Origin: Zingiber officinale
Lineage: Eukaryota; Streptophyta; Magnoliopsida; Zingiberales; Zingiberaceae
Assembly (NCBI RefSeq): GCF_018446385.1
Contig: NC_055990.1
Coordinates: 135,110,996 to 135,174,995, forward strand
DNA: 64,000 nt
Direction: 5' to 3'
Positions 35,135-47,005 of this stretch are shown piece after piece. The notes under the pieces were generated by a model that saw only the letters and a list, made by a program, of their open reading frames with translations, was not told the DNA's origin and did no database searches. Position 1 is the first letter of the stretch; each line of letters starts with the position of its first letter. A program made the translations under genes and the position numbers.

Positions 35135-36595
35135 ATGTCCCAACAAGAAGGCTTCAGCACAGTACAACCTCCACTCTTCAACGAGGACGATTTTCCGTAC
35201 TGGAAGAAGCGCATGGAAGTCTACCTCAAAACAGACTTCGACCAGTGGATGAGCGTTACGAGACCCTACAAAATTCCAGCAGACACTTCCGGGAATATAC
35301 TGGATCCTGAAGACTGGACAGCTGATTTGAAGAAGAAAGCGTCAACAGAAAATAAAGCAATCAACACTCTACAGTGTGGATTAACAAGAGAAGAACTAAA
35401 CAGAGTCGGTCCACACAAAAACGCTAAAGAGCTGTGGGACAAATTGATCGAGCTGCACGAGGGAACGAGCGACGCCAAGGTAACCAAACGAGACTTGCTC
35501 TTAAATAAAATTTTTAATATAAAAATGCAGGAAGGTGAAACGGTAAATCAGCTCCACGTGAGGATCAAGGATATCCTCAACGGGCTTCATGCGATAGGCC
35601 ACCAGATGGAAAATAGAGACTTAATAAGGTACGCATTAAATGCTTTTCCACGTAATAGTTTGTGGGCATCAATAGTGGATGCCTACAAAATTTCTAAAAA
35701 TCTTTCCAAGTTAAAGTTAGATAAGCTTTTCTGTGAATTAGAATTACATGAACAAACTAATGCTGGAGCCGAGAAAGGTATAGCCTTATTTGCAGGTTCC
35801 ACCAAAGAAAAGAAAAGCAAGCCTGAATTTGAAGAAGATTCCGACCAAGATTCTGAAGACGAAGAACACCTGGTGAACTTGGTAAGAAAAATATTCACTA
35901 GGAGAAAAAGGAGCTTCAGCAAAAAGGATCTTCAAAAGATCAGTTCTCCCTCAGAACAAAAGAACGTGACTTGCTACGGCTGCAATAAAAAGGGACATTA
36001 CAAGAACGAATGCCCAAAACTGAAGTTCGACAAACCAAAGACAACCAAAAAGAAGGCACTCAAAGCAACGTGGGACGACTCCTCGGACGAATCGGAGGAA
36101 GAAGAGCAGAAACATCAGAGCCACCTCGCACTGATGGCCCGCGAAGACGAAACAGAAGACGAGTCGGAAGATGAAGACGGGTTTGAACCCGAAACAAGCC
36201 ACGAGTCCGTACTCGTTTCCGAAGGCCCGAATGAGGTATATTTTAATTTAAACAAAAATTTTTTTAGAATTATTTCCTGTTTAAATAGTAAATTAACTAA
36301 AATAGAAAATGAAAACAAATCACTTCTTGAGGAAAATCAAAACCTCAAGGAACAAATCAAAAATTCAAATCCAACTCAAGATCTAACACTTGAGGAGGAG
36401 AATTTATCACTAAAAAATGAGATTAACAATTTAAAAGAAATGTTAGAAAAATTCACAACAAGATCAAAAAATCTTGACTTAATCCTGAACAATAAAAAAG
36501 CATGTTATAATAAAACCGGACTCGGATACAAGTCAAACTCAAATAAAACTTTTAAGTCATTAATAACTCAATACAAATCAACTAATCAAGCTTGA
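35135..36595 (+). pseudogene. Element C gag, open for 486 codons then TGA
   Basis: The ATG at 35135 begins MSQQEGFSTVQPPLF. The full UBN2-type gag domain follows (DDFPYWKKRMEVYL, AKELWDKLIELHEG, KMQEGETVNQLHVRIKDIL, AFPRNSLWASIVDAYK), about residues 10-215. An acidic linker, one CCHC knuckle CYGCNKKGHYKNEC (about residues 286-299), a second acidic stretch and a coiled coil (KIENENKSLLEENQNLKEQI, about 385-450) come next. The stop at 36593-36595 stands where related gags have the Trp of a conserved WVPK/WVPR motif, and the same frame stays open for about 72 more codons (VPKACLTTQVG...) to the TAA near 36810. It is therefore read as a nonsense change or a readthrough site. Unlike TR-GAG1 and TR-GAG2, it has a complete gag domain and only one knuckle. 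Confidence 0.87.
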
Positions 36596-36811
36596 GTTCC
36601 AAAAGCGTGTCTGACCACGCAAGTAGGACTTAATCAATATTATATACCTAAAGAAAAAATACATTATATAAAATCGAATAAACCAAACCAAAATCCAAAA
36701 TACAAATTTAAATCAAATTCAAAATCTAAACACTTTAAAAATCAACAAAATTATCACCAAGTTAACCATAACTATAAAAAGAATCGACACAAACCTAAAA
36801 CCAAAATTTAA

Positions 36812-37913
36812 GTTAATGGCCAATAATTCAGGGGGAGGCTCCAGAATAGCTGGCACCTCCAAAACTAACTTACCCGACAGGGTAACCCAAAACAAACTAA
36901 CCCGGCAGGGTAATTAGGATTAGAGACCAAGTTTAACTTGAATCATGGTACTGGTGAAATTTTTGGATGATAGTACGTTAGGGAAGCTTGGGCATCGCAT
37001 GTCTAGAAAGATATGGCTTCGATCTGGTGCATTTGGCCAAGTGGAACTGACCGAAGCTACCCTTAAATGGATCCTAATCAGTTAGACCAAGATTTAGTAC
37101 TAAGCTCCGTGGATAGGACTATTCGGAAAATCTCGAAAGGTTGGTTACTTCTAATGACGTCCATGTGACTCACCAAGCTTAGAAATTTATCCGAAGAATG
37201 CCTATTTGTGGAGACCAAAGCTAAATCTGAATCTAACACAAGTTAAACCAAAACTCCATAAGTAAAAAATCTAATTTCATCTCACAAAATCATAGGATTT
37301 CCTGATTGATAATATAGATCGGGTGAGATGAATAAGGTTCAAAGTTTTAATTTTAAACTTAAAATTAATTTCAAAATTTTAATTTTAAACTTAAATTTTA
37401 ATTTCAAAATCTTAATTTTAAACTTAAATTTTAATTTCAAAATTTAATTTTTAAACTTAAAAATTAATTTCAAAATTTAATTTTAAAACTTAAAAAATTA
37501 ATTTCAAAATTTTAAAACTTAAAAAAATAATTTCAAAATTTTAAACTTAAAAATTAATTTCAAAATTTTAAACTTAAAATTAATTTCAAAATTTTAATTT
37601 TAAACTTAAATTTTAATTTCAAAATCTTAATTTTAAACTTAAATTTTAATTTCAAATTTTAATTTTAAACTTAAAAATTAATTTCAAAATTTTAATTTTA
37701 ACTTAAATTTTAATTTCAAAATTTTAATTTTAAACTTAAAAATTAATTTCAAAATCTTAATTTTAAACTTAAAAATTAATTTCAAAATTTTAATTTTAAA
37801 CTTAAAAATTAATTTCAAAATTTTAAACTTAAAAATTAATTTCAAAATTTTAACTTAAATAATGCCTGCTCAAAAAGACTAACTTTAAATCTGACTTACT
37901 GTAGGAAACCAAG
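36812..37913 (+). other. Gag-pol spacer of element C
   Basis: A 1.1-kb spacer without ORF. The left third is unique; the rest (about 37335-37860) is a tandem repeat. At its right end the sequence gactaac, then ctgac, and ttactgtag|GAAACC lies directly before the protease start, which looks like a branch point and a 3' splice site. Confidence 0.7.
37335..37860. repeat. AT-rich tandem repeat in the gag-pol spacer
   Basis: About fifteen copies of a unit near 34 bp alternating atttcaaaattttaatttta and aacttaaaaatta, with small indels. Confidence 0.9.
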
Positions 37914-40877
37914 TGGATTTTGGACAGTGGTTGCTCCAAACATATGACTGGAGATCACACCAAGTTCACTCAACTCACTTATAAAAGCTTAGGAACAGTT
38001 GCCTTTGGAAACAACGGCAAACTCAAGGTAATTGGTATAGGTAATATTGAATTAAAATTAAACTTTATAATTACAAATGTTTTATTTGTTGAAAATTTTA
38101 AATATAATCTTCTGAGTATAAGTCAATTGTGTGATACTAGGTATAAGATTAAATTTTTATCCATAGAGTGTTTAATCAAACATCTAGATAATCCTACCAT
38201 AAGCCTAAAAGGTTTTAGAAAAGACAACATCTATGTCATCAACTTAACCATTTCTTCCATTAAGTGTTATTTAACACAAAAAGAAGAAACTTGGTTATGG
38301 CATAGGCGGATGTCTCACACCAACTTCAGAAATATAAGTAAACTAAATGGACTTGTGAGAGGCTTACCAAAGTTATCTAACTTAGATTCAACCATATGTA
38401 ATGCTTGTCAACAAGGCAAACAAACTAAATCCACTCACAAACAAACAAATCAGACACAAACTAACTCAATATTAGAACTTCTACATTTAGACCTTTTTGA
38501 CTCCCATGGAGTCAAATCTATAAATGGAAACTTATATTGCTTAGTAATTATAGACGATTATTCTAGGTTTACTTGGGTAAAATTCTTAAAACATAAAGAT
38601 GAAACTTTTGAAATTTTTACAAATTTTTGTAAACAAATTGAAAACGAAAAAGATATTAAAATTAAAAGAATTAGGAGTGACAACGGAGGAGAATTTAAAA
38701 ATCACAACTTTAACAGTTTTTGTCTTGAAAACGGTTACCATCATGAATTCTCATGCCCTAAAACCCCCCAACAAAATGGGATTGTAGAAAGAAAAAATAG
38801 AACCTTACTTGAAGCTTCTAGAACAATGTTAAATGAGTATAACCTACCTAAATACTTTTGGGCAGAAGCCGTTAGTACAGCCTGCTATGTACAGAACAGA
38901 ACAACATATAAATAAAATGTTTTATAATAAACAACCAAATATAAAATATTTTAAAGTATTTGGGTGCCCAGTTTTTATCTTAAATACAAGAGAACACTTA
39001 GGAAAATTCTCCTCTAAAATTGAAAATGGAATTTTTGTAGGATATTCCCTAAATAGTAGAGGCTATAGAATTTACAATAAGGTTACCTTAAAAATTGAAG
39101 AAACTACTAATGTAAAATTTGAAAAAACTAAACAAGACATAGAACTTACACAACCACCTGAATTTGTTCCAGAAACCAACCAAACTCTAAGTCATGAAGA
39201 AGAGGAACAACATCAAGAGAGTCAACCCCCTAGAACAATAAGGGTTAACCCAAATCACCCAACTGATCAAATAATTGGTGACCCAGACTTGAGAGTTCAA
39301 ACCAGATCATCCTTTAGAAACCTAAGTCAAATTTCTTTAATTTCAAAAATTGAACCCAAAACTGTGGATGAATCCCTACTAGACCCAGATTGGATTATAG
39401 CTATGCAAGAAGAACTAGCCCAATTTGAGCGTAATGAGGTTTGGGACCTAGTCCCACCACCTAAGAATAAGAAAATAATAGAAACAAAATGGGTATTCAG
39501 AAACAAACTAAGTGAAACTGGGGAAATTACTAGAAATAAGGCTAGGCTAGTTGCCAAAGGGTTTAGTCAGGTTGAAGGACTTGACTATGATGAAACATAT
39601 GCCCCAGTAGCCAGATTAGAATCCATTAGAATGTTACTAAGTTATGCAGCCCATAAGGGATTCAAACTATACCAAATGGATGTTAAGTCTGCCTTTCTTA
39701 ATGGACTAATTAAAGAAGAAGCTTATGTAGGTCAGCCTCCTGGTTTTGAAAGTCTAGAACACCCTGATTATGTTTTTAAATTAAAGAAAGCACTATATGG
39801 ACTTAAACAAGCACCCAGGGCATGGTATGAAAGACTAACATCTTACTTAACATCTAAAGGATTCAACCAAGGTCAAATTGACCCAACCTTGTTTGTTAAA
39901 TCATTAAATACAGACACATTTATTGCGCAAATATACGTAGATGATATAATATTTGGCTCAACAAATTCAGAATTTTTAGAAGAATTTATTAATCTAATGG
40001 AAAAAGAATTTGAAATGAGCTTAGTAGGAAAATTAACTTATTTTTTAGGATTACAAATCAAACAAACAAATGAAGGAAATTATATTTATCAACATAAATA
40101 CACTAAAGAATTACTTAAAAAATTCGGAATGGAAAATACAAAAGAAATAAAAACACCTATGACAGTAAACACAATCTTAGACAGTGACCCAAATGGAAAA
40201 CTAATTGATTTAAAACATTATAGGAGTGCAATAGGTAGCCTACTGTACTTAACTGCAAGCCGACCTGATATTTTATTTGCAGTTAGTATGTGTGCTAGAT
40301 ACCAAACTTGTGCTAAGGAATCCCATTTGACACAAGTTAAAAGAATTTTTAGATATCTTAAAGGAACAACAAATGTAGGAATCTGGTATCCTAGGACAAA
40401 TAATTTTGAACTAATAGGGTATTCTGACTCAGATTATGCTGGATGTAAATTAGACCGCAAAAGCACAAGTGGTGGATGCCAATTATTAGGTTCATCACTT
40501 GTTAGCTGGTTTAGTAGAAAGCAACATTGTGTTGCTCTATCTACAACTGAGTCAGAATACATAGCTATAGGTGAATGTGTTGCACAATTATTATGGATGA
40601 TACATACTCTAAAAGATTTCAACTTAAATATCACAAATGTAAAGTATTAATTGACAACATAAGTTCAATTAACTTAACCAAAAACCCTGTGCATCATTCA
40701 AGAACCAAACATATTGAAATTAGGCACCACTTCATCAGGGATCATGTTACTAAAGGTGATATTGAACTCAAGTACATTGAGTCCAAATCAAATTTAGCTG
40801 ACATTTTTACAAAACCACTCCCTGAAAGTGAATTTAGCAACTTACGTCGAAAATTAGGGATGTGCTTAATAGACTAG
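37914..40877 (+). pseudogene. Element C pol (PR, INT, RT, RH) with two frame lesions
   Basis: Protease begins WILDSGCSKHMTG. Gag-pre-integrase (LWHRRMSHTNFRNI) and integrase (HLDLFD, IIDDYSRFTW, RSDNGGEFKN, TPQQNGIVERKNRTLLEASR) follow in the frame ending at 38915. About there a deletion of roughly 20-25 residues shifts the frame; it continues [16 protein letters not shown], then reverse transcriptase with [48 protein letters not shown] and [11 protein letters not shown], and RNase H with [17 protein letters not shown] and [13 protein letters not shown] second lesion near 40640 moves the last block (NPVHHSRTKHIEIRHHFIRD, ADIFTKPLPES) to another frame, ending at 40877. All catalytic blocks are present, so lesions are few. 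Confidence 0.9.
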
Positions 40878-42001
40878 GATTTCTTCAAAATTGTTTTCAA
40901 ATTAATTGCTTTCAAATTATAAGTTAAAATTGTGTGTTTTCAAAAACTTTCCTATTTTTAGTTTTACAAAAACAGTTTTGGCCTTAGATTAGTTTTGAAT
41001 CCATAGAAAGCATGTACCCATAGGACTAGTTTTTGAGCATCTCACCAACACCTTAGGCTTACCTTGCTTGTGTTTGACAAACATAGAAAGGGGTGAGATG
41101 CATAGGCCGACTGTCTGGACTTAAGATGCTTATTTCAGTGCATTAGCATAAGTCTGGACATTAAATACAAATCAAACAGTAATCAGATTAAGATCATCAG
41201 ACAAGTCAAACACTGACTGCTTATAATCAACTTAATCTGACTAACCAAGTGAAAGCTACTATCTTCTGATAGTTAGTTAGTACCTAATTGGTTAGACAGC
41301 TGATTAAATTTAAGTATCAAGTTCAGGGGGAGAAATTAACTAAAATTTTGTGTGTTTGAAAAATACTTCTTAAAACTAATTTATGTTTGAACATTAGTTT
41401 ACAAAAAGTTAAATTTAACAAAGTGTTTGAAAAACTTGGAAGTTTAATTCCACCTAATTTTCAAACCTGATTTTAAAAGTTGACTATTGAACTTTCCAAA
41501 TTTAGCTTTTATCAAATTAGCCTTAAAATTTTATTTTGGCAAAATTAATCTCACTTAATTTTTGCTTTGTTTTGAAAAATTGGAGTTGAAAATTTACCTC
41601 TTGAAAAGTACAAGTTCCTTAAACCTAAACAGAAAATCTACCTTTTGAAAAGTTCAAAAACCTGATTTAAAAATTTTACACGCTTGAAAAGTTAAAACTT
41701 GATTAACTTTAAATTTATACTTTTCAAAATTCAACTTGTCTCCCCCAAGTCAACTTGATTGTTTTTACTTGGATTTTTTTTACTTTCTTCTTTGAATTTT
41801 GAACCAAACTGAGATAATTTTTAATATCAGCTGTTTTACAGTAACTCTACACTATGTTCACCCTTGTTTTTTTGATGAATGCCAAAGGGGGAGGGTTAGG
41901 CGGTTAAGTTAGATAAACCAAATTGAAAACACTAAAACTAACTTTAAAACCGATGTACCTGTTTTTTGCGTTCTTTCACTAACTTAACCAGGTTGTCATT
42001 C
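40878..42001 (+). other. 3' non-coding spacer of element C
   Basis: 1.1 kb, AT-rich, between the pol stop and the polypurine tract. SIRE-type elements may carry an envelope-like ORF here, but none is visible. Recurrent motifs ttgaaaa and aaaattt are of low complexity. Confidence 0.7.
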
Positions 42002-42019
42002 CATCAAAAAGGGGGAGAT
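42002..42019 (+). other. Polypurine tract of element C
   Basis: CATCAAAAAGGGGGAGAT directly before the LTR start TGTTGGTGCGG. It is identical to the tracts of TR-GAG1 and TR-GAG2. Confidence 0.85.
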
Positions 42020-43152
42020 TGTTGGTGCGGGTAGCACTAACGGTTTAACCTAGGTTTTGATGAATGACAAATAGGTTAAGTTAGTTTTGTTGTTATCTGA
42101 CACTTTGATCGAGTGTGCAGGAGAAGTCCAGACAGGTCGACGGGCTGACCGGATGTCTGGCGCGAAGTCCAGCTAGGTCGACGGGCTGACCGGATAGCTG
42201 GCGAGAAGTCCAAGTGGGTCGACGGGCTGACCGGACACTTGGCGAGAAGTCCAAGCGGGTTGACGGGCTGACCGGACGCTTAGCGAGAAGTCCAAGCGGG
42301 TCGACGGGCTGACCGGACGCTTGGCGAGAAGTCCAGACGGGTCAACGGGCTGACCGGACGTCTGGCAGGTAAGTGAGGTAAGTCACTGGAGAGGAGTGAC
42401 TGCGAGGACGCGTTCCCGGGAAGGGAACATTAGGCGTCGATTCGGCTTAGATCCATTTCGGATGTCTAAGTCGAGATCGTGAATAGATTCCAGTCTCGGA
42501 AAGACGGAATCTAAGTCATACTATTTGTGCTAATTCATACTATTATAAAATGTGCTAACAATCTATGTTGCAGGTTATATATTGCCTCGGACTAACTTTG
42601 TTTTGCAGGAAAAGGGAGTTTTCTAGAACAAAGTGGTCCGGGCGCCCGAAGGGGATCCGGGCCCCCGGAAGGCAAATTATATCCAACCAAGTCGTCGCCA
42701 CGTGGAGCATCACGGTTTGAGCAGCTACGTCACATTCCAGGCGCCCGGAAGGAATCCAGGCGCCCGGAACAACATATAAAAGAAGCCCCAGGCAGGAGCT
42801 TCAGAATCAATCAATCAATCAGAGAACTCTTCTACTGCTGGTCCTGCTGCTCGACGTCAAGTGCGACGCCAACAAAGCTCCAACAAAGTGCTCCTTCGGT
42901 TTCTTATTTAATTTCCTTGTCGGTATTACTTTGTTTTCACTAGCATTTTCTGTATTCATTCTGTAATCATATTTCGACTTGTTAGTGATTGCCCAACGAA
43001 AGTGGTCAAGGACCACGGGCCTTCGAGTAGGAGTCGTCACAGACTCCGAACGAAGTAAAAACAACTGTGTTCATTTACTTTTCTGCTGCGTTTATACTCT
43101 ACATTTTCGAATCGATATTCACCCCCCCTCTATCGAATCTAACGGTCCTACA
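42020..43152 (+). repeat. Element C 3' LTR
   Basis: 1133 bp with the same parts as the 5' LTR but without the solo-LTR insertion; the empty target ggttatatattgcc is at about 42573. Followed by the acatt duplication. Confidence 0.93.
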
Positions 43153-43157
43153 ACATT

Positions 43158-43584
43158 TACTCCTATTGCAAAAATGATGACTATTCATACCTTGATTGTT
43201 GTTGCTTATATTTATCGATGGAGAATATCTCAAATGGATGTCAAAAATGCATTTCTAAATAATGATCTTCATGAAGAAGTTTATATGACACCTCCTCCTA
43301 GTATTTCACACTAACTTGGTGAAGTTTACAAGCTTCGTAAAGTATTTTATGGTCTAAAATAATCACCTCATGTTTGGTTTGAGAAGTTCTCTATAGTGAT
43401 TACTTCGATTGGTTTCATCCTAGTAATCATGATTCAGCATTGTTTGTCAAATGTATAAGTGTAGGTCGTATTCTTTTATCATTATATGTTGATGACATGA
43501 TTATTACTAGTGATGATTATAATGAAATTTCTTCCTTGAAGTTTGAGTTGGCTCATTATTTAACTATAAAAGACTTGGGTATAC
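43158..43584 (+). pseudogene. Element D reverse transcriptase, middle part
   Basis: Joined across element C the frame reads YEETF|TPIAKMMTIHTLI, then QMDVKNAFLNNDLHEEVY and LYVDDMIITSDD (about 43480-43520), classic copia RT blocks. It contains stops (about 43312, 43360, 43455) and is cut at 43584 by the solo LTR E. Confidence 0.85.
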
Positions 43585-44510
43585 TGTAACGACCACCCTT
43601 CTTGCTACTACTACACTCTAAGGATGACCGTTACTTAACTACTAACTCTACTTAACCAGTATGATTAAAAATCATATGGAAACTCTACCGAAAAATTTCG
43701 ACAGAGTCTCCCCTGTACCGGTGACCATATTCAACAATACATGCAATATATACTTAGCCACAAACGGCTGGAACACATATCAATCAACCACGCAGTTAAA
43801 TAAGTATCAAACACACAAATATCTACTTACTAAACTGAACTCATCCTACATGCAATCTAAACGGAATAATCTCAAATGACATGAACTTAAAATACAACTC
43901 AAATGTTTATAATAACTAAAATGCGGAAACTAAAATTAAAACTTCTTTCCTAGTCCCAAGGCTTCCATAGTCCTGGCATCACACATCCTTTGAACACCTC
44001 CTTGTCGCCTTCCTTTCTATATCTTTTCCTTTCCTGTATCTGCAGTAAGAGGAAGTGCAATCTATAAGCAAAATTTGCTTAGTAAGCGCTATCTAATTCA
44101 CAAAAACTCGATATGCATGTGAATATACTGAAAACTAAAACTGAATGCTCAAAAGGAAAACTACTCATGCTCATCTACTAGTAAATAAACAAACATACTG
44201 AAGTGCTAAACATGTAAAGCTACTCATGCTCTTCTAATAGCAAAGAACAGTAAACTAATCTAAATAACATGCTAGCATAAAAGAAAACTCAACTTGCTGA
44301 TTTTAAAACAAGGTGAAACTTAATTCATCTGTTCTAAACTTATCCTTTAATACTTTATAGTTATGTAAAACTTGCTTTACTTGTTCAAAAACTTATACTT
44401 ATAATACTTCAAAATAGTAATCAACTTCTTCTTGGGCCCGACAACTGTACTTGCTATGCGCGCATCCCTAACTAGACCCGAGATAGCTGGTCCCGAATCT
44501 AGTAGGGTTT

Positions 44511-44706
44511 ACTAGGTTATCTAAACCTAGGGACCGACTATGGGAGCCCAGCCCAAGGACTACTGAGAGTCCTGCATACTAGGTTATCTAAACCTAGGGA
44601 CCGACTATGGGAGCCCAGCCCAAGGACTACTGAGAGTCCTGCATACTAGGTTATCTAAACCTAGGGACCGACTATGGGAGCCCAGCCCAAGGACTACTGA
44701 GAGTCT
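44511..44706. repeat. Three identical 67-bp tandem copies in element E
   Basis: Units start at 44511, 44578 and 44645 with actaggttatctaaacctag. They look identical by eye until the end of the third, which implies recent amplification or conversion. Confidence 0.92.
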
Positions 44707-46761
44707 AGCACAATGCCACTGATAAAAGTAAAATACTTGTTATCTTTTAATACTTCTAATATATAATGCCTCGGCACTTTCTTTAGCACTTTGTGTGTCA
44801 AAATCCCTAAAGTCTTGACTTCGGGATCTACTTAAAGCCTTGGCCTTTTTCTTTCTTTTCTTTATCTTTCTTATACTTGTTGATACTTCTAATAAAAGAA
44901 TACTTCTTTAAAAAGAAACTAAAACGTTTAAACAAATTCTAACTCTAAGGCTCAAACCAAAAATCTGCCTACTATGCTAATAAAATTCTGTATATTAAGC
45001 TTAATAAAAATCTGTTCCAAGATTGGAGTTCTGCATGCAACACTTATCAAAATCTACAAGCAATACTTATGAAAGTCTGCATATCATACAAGCTTGAACT
45101 AAATCTAAAATCTGTTGGAATTAAAACCTATACTACACAACTATTCGAAATTGAACAATTTGAATTAAGTTTCATGGCAACAAAGGAACTTCATTCATTT
45201 CCTATAACCAATTTCATGCATAAAGTCAATGAGCTACTGAAGAAGAATTCATCTCTTGCATAGTAAAACTAGAGAATAGCTCACAGGTATTAGAACTAGC
45301 ATAGGGAACTTGAACTACAGCAAACTACAATAATTAGTATGAACCTAACAAATCTGATTCATTCTATAGCTTATAAGAAAAATCTGATTTAAAACCAAAA
45401 CGATTGCTCACAAAAATCTGCATTAAAACAAACGAGTGCTTACACATCTGCGTTAACTAAGATAACTGCATATGAAAACTGCATCATAAACCAAGATGAT
45501 TGCACACAAAACTTGCATTAGAAACTAAAACGATTGCTTACAAATCTACATTAAAACATACATGACGGCACAAAGCTGTTCAAACCAAAATGCTACACAT
45601 AATTCTAAGAGCTAAATGAAAACTAAAATCTGCTCAAGGTTCAATTAAAGGAAAACTTGTACGCTTGGATGAATGTTGTAAGGAAACATAACCCCAAGCT
45701 AACAATCCTGTTGACACTAAAAAGAAACCTAATTTAAACTTGTTCAAAACTTAACTTCTGCCAAGTAACAGAAGACACAATTGAAACTAACAGTAAGGCT
45801 GCTCGTGCCCCTCTAGCACAGATCTAGACCTGCACAGCAAGGTCAACAAGGCTTGTTGGAATTTAAAACAGAACCCGTATTTGTTGCTCACACCCAGTGC
45901 CACGGCATCAACAAAACAAAGAAAATCCTATGATAACTTGTTCACAACTGATGTTCTAATAGAGCAACGAAATTCGAAGACCTTAAACTACCCATTGATC
46001 CGGGCATGCTCATCACGGTCACACAGAAAACAATTCAGATCCGGAAGGCCGAATACAACTGATCAGAAGCAAAGGAAACGTCTAAATCTAAAATGCAATC
46101 ATAAGGCAGAAGAACCTAAATTGCATGCCTAACCTATACAAACTCTCCTTCTTTCTTTAGGGTTCATGGCAGTAAGCATCAAAACAAAACCCCTTAAAAC
46201 CATGCTTCGAAATCTAAAAGGAATCAAGAATCCGAAAACCTCAACATATGGCAGAAAACCAAAAGAAATCCCGGAACTACTCTTACCGCAGGTGAGTAAG
46301 CAACTTACCTTCGTGTTCTTGGACTCACAGCCGAAAGGAGGCAACTAGGGCTTCGGAGGAGCTTCAATTCTCGGCGACCTCTTTGTGTTTCCAAGCTCCC
46401 CTCGTCGAAGTGGTCACACACGGGTGAAGACCGGTCGGAAACAACCCTTCACCGGCGCCGGAGACCAAGCCCTAGGTCCCCTGCTGCGTCTTCGCCCGAG
46501 AGGGAGTCGCGCCGACGCCGTGTGAGGAGAGGAGCAAAGAAGGGTTTCTCCTTTTAATAACCCGGTATTCTGTTAACTTCCTTAAATAAAATTTCCTACC
46601 TTTTCTAAACAGAACCGGTGGCTGGATCACTTGGTCAGCCGGGATTTGACCGAGCCAAAGGCCGCAAGTTCAAATTCCCAGCCGAGCCTTTTATTCTCCT
46701 TTTATTTTACTATTAACTATTTATTACTTAAATACAATTCGATCCTTATTTGATCAAGTAA

Positions 46762-46834
46762 TAACTGCTAGCCCAGTTGGTTAGCCCGGTTTTGCTCGGG
46801 TCAGGGGTTGCCGGTTCAAGCCTCAGCTTGGACG
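46762..46834 (+). other. tRNA-like segment with A and B boxes in element E
   Basis: TAGCCCAGTTGG (46769-46780) fits the polymerase III A-box consensus at every position, and GGTTCAAGCC (46813-46822) fits the B box except at its last base. The 44-base spacing is that of a tRNA. The acceptor stem does not pair and the T stem pairs poorly, so it is not a working tRNA gene. A second, weaker segment with gttcaaattcc (46668-46678) lies just upstream. Confidence 0.5.
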
Positions 46835-47005
46835 TTTTTTTGTCGAAACTTCTTTCGTTTAGTAAAAATACCAAACGACCTCCAAAAATTACATAAAAAT
46901 ATTCTATAAATTCCTAAAAATCTCTAGAATTTTTCTAAAGCATTTCTAGATTTTAATAAGGTCTTTTAGGACTCTAAATCATGAAATTTGGGGTGTTACA
47001 TATAC

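Larger units (their letters stand above)
31320..43152 (+). mobile_element. Element C: large copia retrotransposon (SIRE-like), nearly complete
   Basis: LTRs at 31320-34864 (enlarged by a solo-LTR insertion) and 42020-43152 begin TGTTGGTGCGGG and end GGTCCTACA. The element is flanked by a perfect acatt duplication (31315-31319 and 43153-43157). The primer site is at 34867, gag at 35135, pol at 37914-40877 and the polypurine tract at 42002-42019. Both LTRs look very alike by eye. Assignment to the SIRE/Maximus branch is tentative, from the long LTR, large gag, gag-pol spacer and long 3' spacer. It has three coding lesions and is probably dead, though young. Confidence 0.92.
43585..47000 (-). 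mobile_element. Element E: solo LTR, probably of a Tekay/Del-type gypsy element
   Basis: 3416 bp with ends TGTAACGACC...GGTGTTACA, flanked by a perfect tatac duplication (43580-43584 and 47001-47005). No internal LTR pair and no retroelement ORF, so it is read as a solo LTR. On the minus strand it starts TGTAACACCCCAAATTTC, a start common in Tekay/Del LTRs, and has a GC-rich leader in the first 0.3-0.6 kb, like the gypsy LTR at 51316. The 5-bp duplication and TG...CA ends argue against a DNA transposon. The family is inferred. Confidence 0.8.

Noticed and set aside
43585..47000. TGTAAC...GTTACA ends suggested a DNA transposon with inverted termini
   Set aside because: A 5-bp duplication, TG...CA ends, an LTR-like leader and similarity of layout to the gypsy LTR at 51316 favour a solo LTR.
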